Source: Periplaneta americana (lineage: Eukaryota; Arthropoda; Insecta; Blattodea; Blattidae). Taken from it: DNA of 64,000 bases. The stretch spans positions 15,765,800 to 15,829,799 of the forward strand of contig NC_091131.1 in the NCBI RefSeq assembly GCF_040183065.1. Reading direction: 5' to 3'. The notes below the pieces were generated by a model, which saw only the letters and a program-made list of their open reading frames with translations, had not been told where the DNA came from and did no database searches. Each line of letters begins with the position of its first letter. Position 1 is the first letter of the stretch. This document shows, piece after piece, positions 61,014-64,000 of this stretch. Both the position numbers and the translations under genes were made by a program.

Positions 61014-61584
61014 CAGAGGTGTGAAAATTATTAGAATAATCTTAATTTTAAATGTTTTTTAATAGTTCCTTCTCAAATATTCAATGAATTGATGAATATT
61101 GGTATATAATATTACTATACTGATGTAGGATATATTTACTACTAACAATGCCGGAAAGCATTGTTGTACATTGGTATTTTTTCTTATTTTACAATTGTTA
61201 TGGGAATTCATAAATTATTATATTAATTATGTTGGCGGAATTGGAAACATAAAAAATTAATTAAGAAATGCTTTAAACAAATTGTTCTTTGGTTTACATT
61301 GTTGTCAAGGTTCAAATGAACGTATACATCTGTTTTGTGCATATCATTTTTTATGTTTCCAATTCCGCCAACATAATATAATAATTTCGGAATTCCCATA
61401 ACAATTGTAAAATAAGAAAAATACCAATGTACAAGAATGCTTTCCGGCATTGTTAGTAGTAAATATATCCTACATCAGTATAGTAATATTTTATACCAAT
61501 ATTCATCAATTCAATGAATATTTGTGAAGGAACTATTAAAAAACCTTTAAAATTAAGATTATTCTAATAATTTTCACACCTCTG
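61014..61584. mobile_element. Tc1-like hairpin element with ~235-bp arms
   Basis: The left arm CAGAGGTGTGAAAATTATTA... is repeated almost perfectly inverted up to ...TTTTCACACCTCTG, around a loop of about 100 bp. TA lies on both sides (61012-61013, 61585-61586). CAGAGGTGTG with AATTATTAGAA is a Tc1-type terminus. Transcribed, it would give a long hairpin RNA. Confidence 0.88.
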
Positions 61585-61589
61585 TAGGC

Positions 61590-62728
61590 CTAATATTCAA
61601 TGAGCCTTGTATCTCATTAGTCTCACTGATTGGTCTCTGTGAAGCATAAGACGATCGCCCTATATTCAGAGTTGTTTCCTTTCCGTGTAGAAGTTCCATA
61701 TCCTAGATTTGCTACTCATAAATGAACCCTCTGGTCTCCAAGGACAAAGTTTCCGAAGAAATCTTCCTTTCTTCGCGAAATCCTTTTGTTTTGATTTATA
61801 GATGTATCCGTGGATTGTCTTATTTGAGTCACGTCTACACAGCGTATTGCATTTGTTTTCCATACTGTTCGTCAAGCAGCTTTTGTGTAAAACGTCTTTT
61901 GTAAAATTAAAATTTAAGAAGTTATTAGCAATATTCAATACTTATTGTTGTACAATGAGATCATTGTACGCATATTTCATACTTTCAAAAGTAAGGATAT
62001 TATAAATATGAGGAGGTTTATCTCAAGGTTTAATGGGTTTAATTTTCATAGGCTTCATGTAGGCTCCAAAACCAAACATTCGTAAATGACTGGTTCCCAT
62101 CTCATGTTGACAGCAGTATTCACTATCAGAATTTTAGGTAATATGAAATGAAAACATCAAATATTAGGAAAGTGCGTAAAAGTTTTATTCATTATAATTT
62201 GAAATAATACGTTACTACAATATTTGACAATGATTCACAACAGCATACTGCAAAGAGATGCAATACAGAGATGAAATAATACGCCTCCAGATGTAGTCGT
62301 CTGTTGTGGCAACTACAAACACTCCATTTCCGAAAGTGGGCACCTGTAAGACAGAATTATTCATCATTTCTTATACCAGGAATATTACTAGAATATTATT
62401 GAATTTGGTTCAGGAGAGCAGTGGGTACAATATTGTACATTGACCTCTCAGAAGGAAATAAAATTATTTTACATTAGCATCGGGCAAAATGGAAAGAATG
62501 GCAAGGATATTACCTAACTTGCAATCACGGCTTTCAGCTCCTATATTGATATTATGTATTTTCTTTACATGTAATACAGGGTTTCCGAGAATGAATGGTG
62601 GGGTTTACCGAGTTCACTGTCAAACATGTATTATGTGTAATGGACTGAAGATGCTTGTACTTAGTTCAGTAACTCAAACATTGTTGCGTCCTGTGTTCAG
62701 AGTCCTCAGAAGTCCGTTCCATGCTGTA
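61590..62728. other. no recognisable gene
   Basis: Several frames of 60-96 codons are open but show no domain, signal peptide or splice context that I trust. Confidence 0.45.
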
Positions 62729-62736
62729 GTCTACAC

Positions 62737-63941
62737 CAGCGTTTCTCAAACTTTTTTGAAGTGGGGACCACTTTTTTAAGTTAGAACAGTTCCGCGGACC
62801 ACCTTACTCTTGTTCCATTCGAAAGCAAATTTAGGCTATAATTTTTGTAGCATATTTTAATACCAGTTTATTTATATTTTAAAATAAAATTAATTAATTA
62901 ATTATAATACTTTGTAATTATATTTTTTTTGTAGCCAATCACAAGTAACTTATAACAGATTCTGTGCATTGTTGATTCATCGCTTGCCTGTTAGCAGTTG
63001 GTTGTTTGAAATCCTTTTTATGTGGTACACGCAGTAGTTGTCCATGTCTCTGTTAAATAGTGTCCATTATAAATAATGGAAAATGCCTTCGATCCTGATT
63101 TTTCATAAGAAAGTAACATGATAATACGCTTCATTTAGGCAGTGATAATAGTTCTGAAGCTGTGTGTGAAGAAATATATTAATTATAGTGCCATTGAATC
63201 CTAGTGGTAGCTATTTAAAGAAAAAATACTTTCGTAAATATGACAAGAGTTATTTGGAACTTGGATTTACTTGGTGTGGCAATGAGAGTGAACCAAAACC
63301 TCGGTGCGTTGTTGGTTACGAAGTGCTTTCAAACGAGTGTATGAAACCCGCGAAATTGAAACGGCACTTAGAGACGAAACACGCAAGTGTACAAAGAAAC
63401 CTGTCGGATTTTAAAATAGATGGAATCTAAAATTTCCTATCGTCATCTGAAAAAGCAAATAAAAATATTAATAATAAACATGACCGATTTTCAACAAGTA
63501 AAGATGCAATTTGTCACGTTCTATTATTGGTGTACGACGTACAGTACGTGCCCATTTCAATGTGCAGACTGGGTGTCGGTACTTTGGTCCTCTGTTATAC
63601 ATTCGGGTGGTCCCTGGCTGGGTTACAGGCTCGGCGCCAGATATGCAGGGAAAACATGGCGAGAAACGCCACGTTCATAGTGCTTCAAATCCCTCTTTTG
63701 TTGCTGAGAGGAGTGGGGAAGTGTGTAGACGGGTAGGGTAGGAAATTTCATAAAATATTAGTACTGAGAGAAAAAGTGAAAGGCGATTGCTATGTGTCAT
63801 TTCAAAACTCTGAGATTTTCAGCTATAGTGTGTTACGCAATTCGTTTGAATTTTATTTTTTCTTCTGTCAATTTTTAAGGACCACAAGGGCAGAACTCGA
63901 GGACCACAGGTGGTCCGCGGATCATAGTTTGAGAAACGCTG
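62737..63941 (+). mobile_element. internally deleted hAT, ZBED5-like
   Basis: Termini CAGCGTTTCTCAAACTTTTTT and, inverted, CAGCGTTTCTCAAACTATGA; both run on into CGCGGACCACC-type sequence. Flanks GTCTACAC (62729-62736) and GTCTAGAC (63942-63949) match at 7 of 8. The frame 63188-63430 reads YFRKYDKSYLELGFTWCGNE, then ECMKPAKLKRHLETKH, the BED-finger start of ZBED5-type hAT transposases; the second Cys of the usual CxxC is Gly (CVVG). The rest of the transposase is deleted. Confidence 0.88.
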
Positions 63942-64000
63942 GTCTAGACACTTAGGTATTCCTGTGGGCTGAAATTGAATTTCGCGTAAACGTCTGTCGT

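Noticed and set aside
61666-62005. Overlapping 60-90-codon frames on both strands
   Set aside because: No domain, signal peptide or splice signals; expected by chance in this base composition.
62489-62779. 96-codon frame
   Set aside because: It runs into the terminal repeat of the hAT at 62737, so its end is transposon; no recognisable motif.

Overview
This is a stretch of an insect chromosome that is mostly transposon. It is AT-rich, has long intron-like spaces, and is full of 3'-truncated LINE remnants, tRNA-derived SINEs, hAT and Tc1/mariner elements, and microsatellites that begin at LINE tails. An RTE-like LINE 3' end that reads GRPEGKRPLGRPRRRW-EDN and ends in (AAGT)n occurs at least seven times. 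I associate that family with cockroaches (Periplaneta americana type), so I infer a blattodean genome; this rests on recall, not on a search.

Host genes. The only host coding sequence I can support is a pair of related two-exon genes, both on the minus strand. Gene 1 has a signal-peptide exon at 20151-20279 and a Pro/Arg-rich exon at 5567-5893. Gene 2 has a signal-peptide exon at 53806-53931 and a Pro/Arg-rich exon at 43791-44114. The second exons are clearly homologous. In both genes donor and acceptor are phase 0. The predicted precursors are 151 and 149 residues: signal peptide, short pro-region (acidic in gene 1), an RxKR furin-type site, then a mature peptide of about 97 residues with roughly 30% proline and a strong positive charge. 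This is the layout of a proline-rich antimicrobial peptide precursor. I do not recognise a named family. The introns would be about 14.3 and 9.7 kb, filled with transposons.

Layout. 1-5.5 kb: hAT and other MITE remnants and an R2-like LINE fragment. 5.5-20.3 kb: gene 1, whose intron holds a non-autonomous hAT split by an R2-like LINE, a longer R2-like LINE, a CR1/Jockey-like LINE split by an RTE LINE, a six-unit tRNA-like tandem array ending in an inverted copy, a TTAA-flanked MITE and a pogo/Tigger relic. 20.3-30 kb: a foldback element with inverted 43-bp arrays, a SINE split by another tRNA-like element, and an RTE LINE with two nested LINE insertions. 30-32.3 kb: an apparently intact autonomous hAT. 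33-43.4 kb: LINE remnants, MITEs and Penelope-like sequence with hammerhead-like motifs. 43.8-53.9 kb: gene 2, whose intron holds a nest of at least four levels. 54-64 kb: the second copy of the non-autonomous hAT, foldback repeats, long hairpin MITEs and a ZBED-type hAT relic.

Many insertions can be read exactly from target-site duplications. These give the order of events and make the window a useful stratigraphic record of transposition. I see no real tRNA, rRNA or CRISPR, and nothing bacterial.
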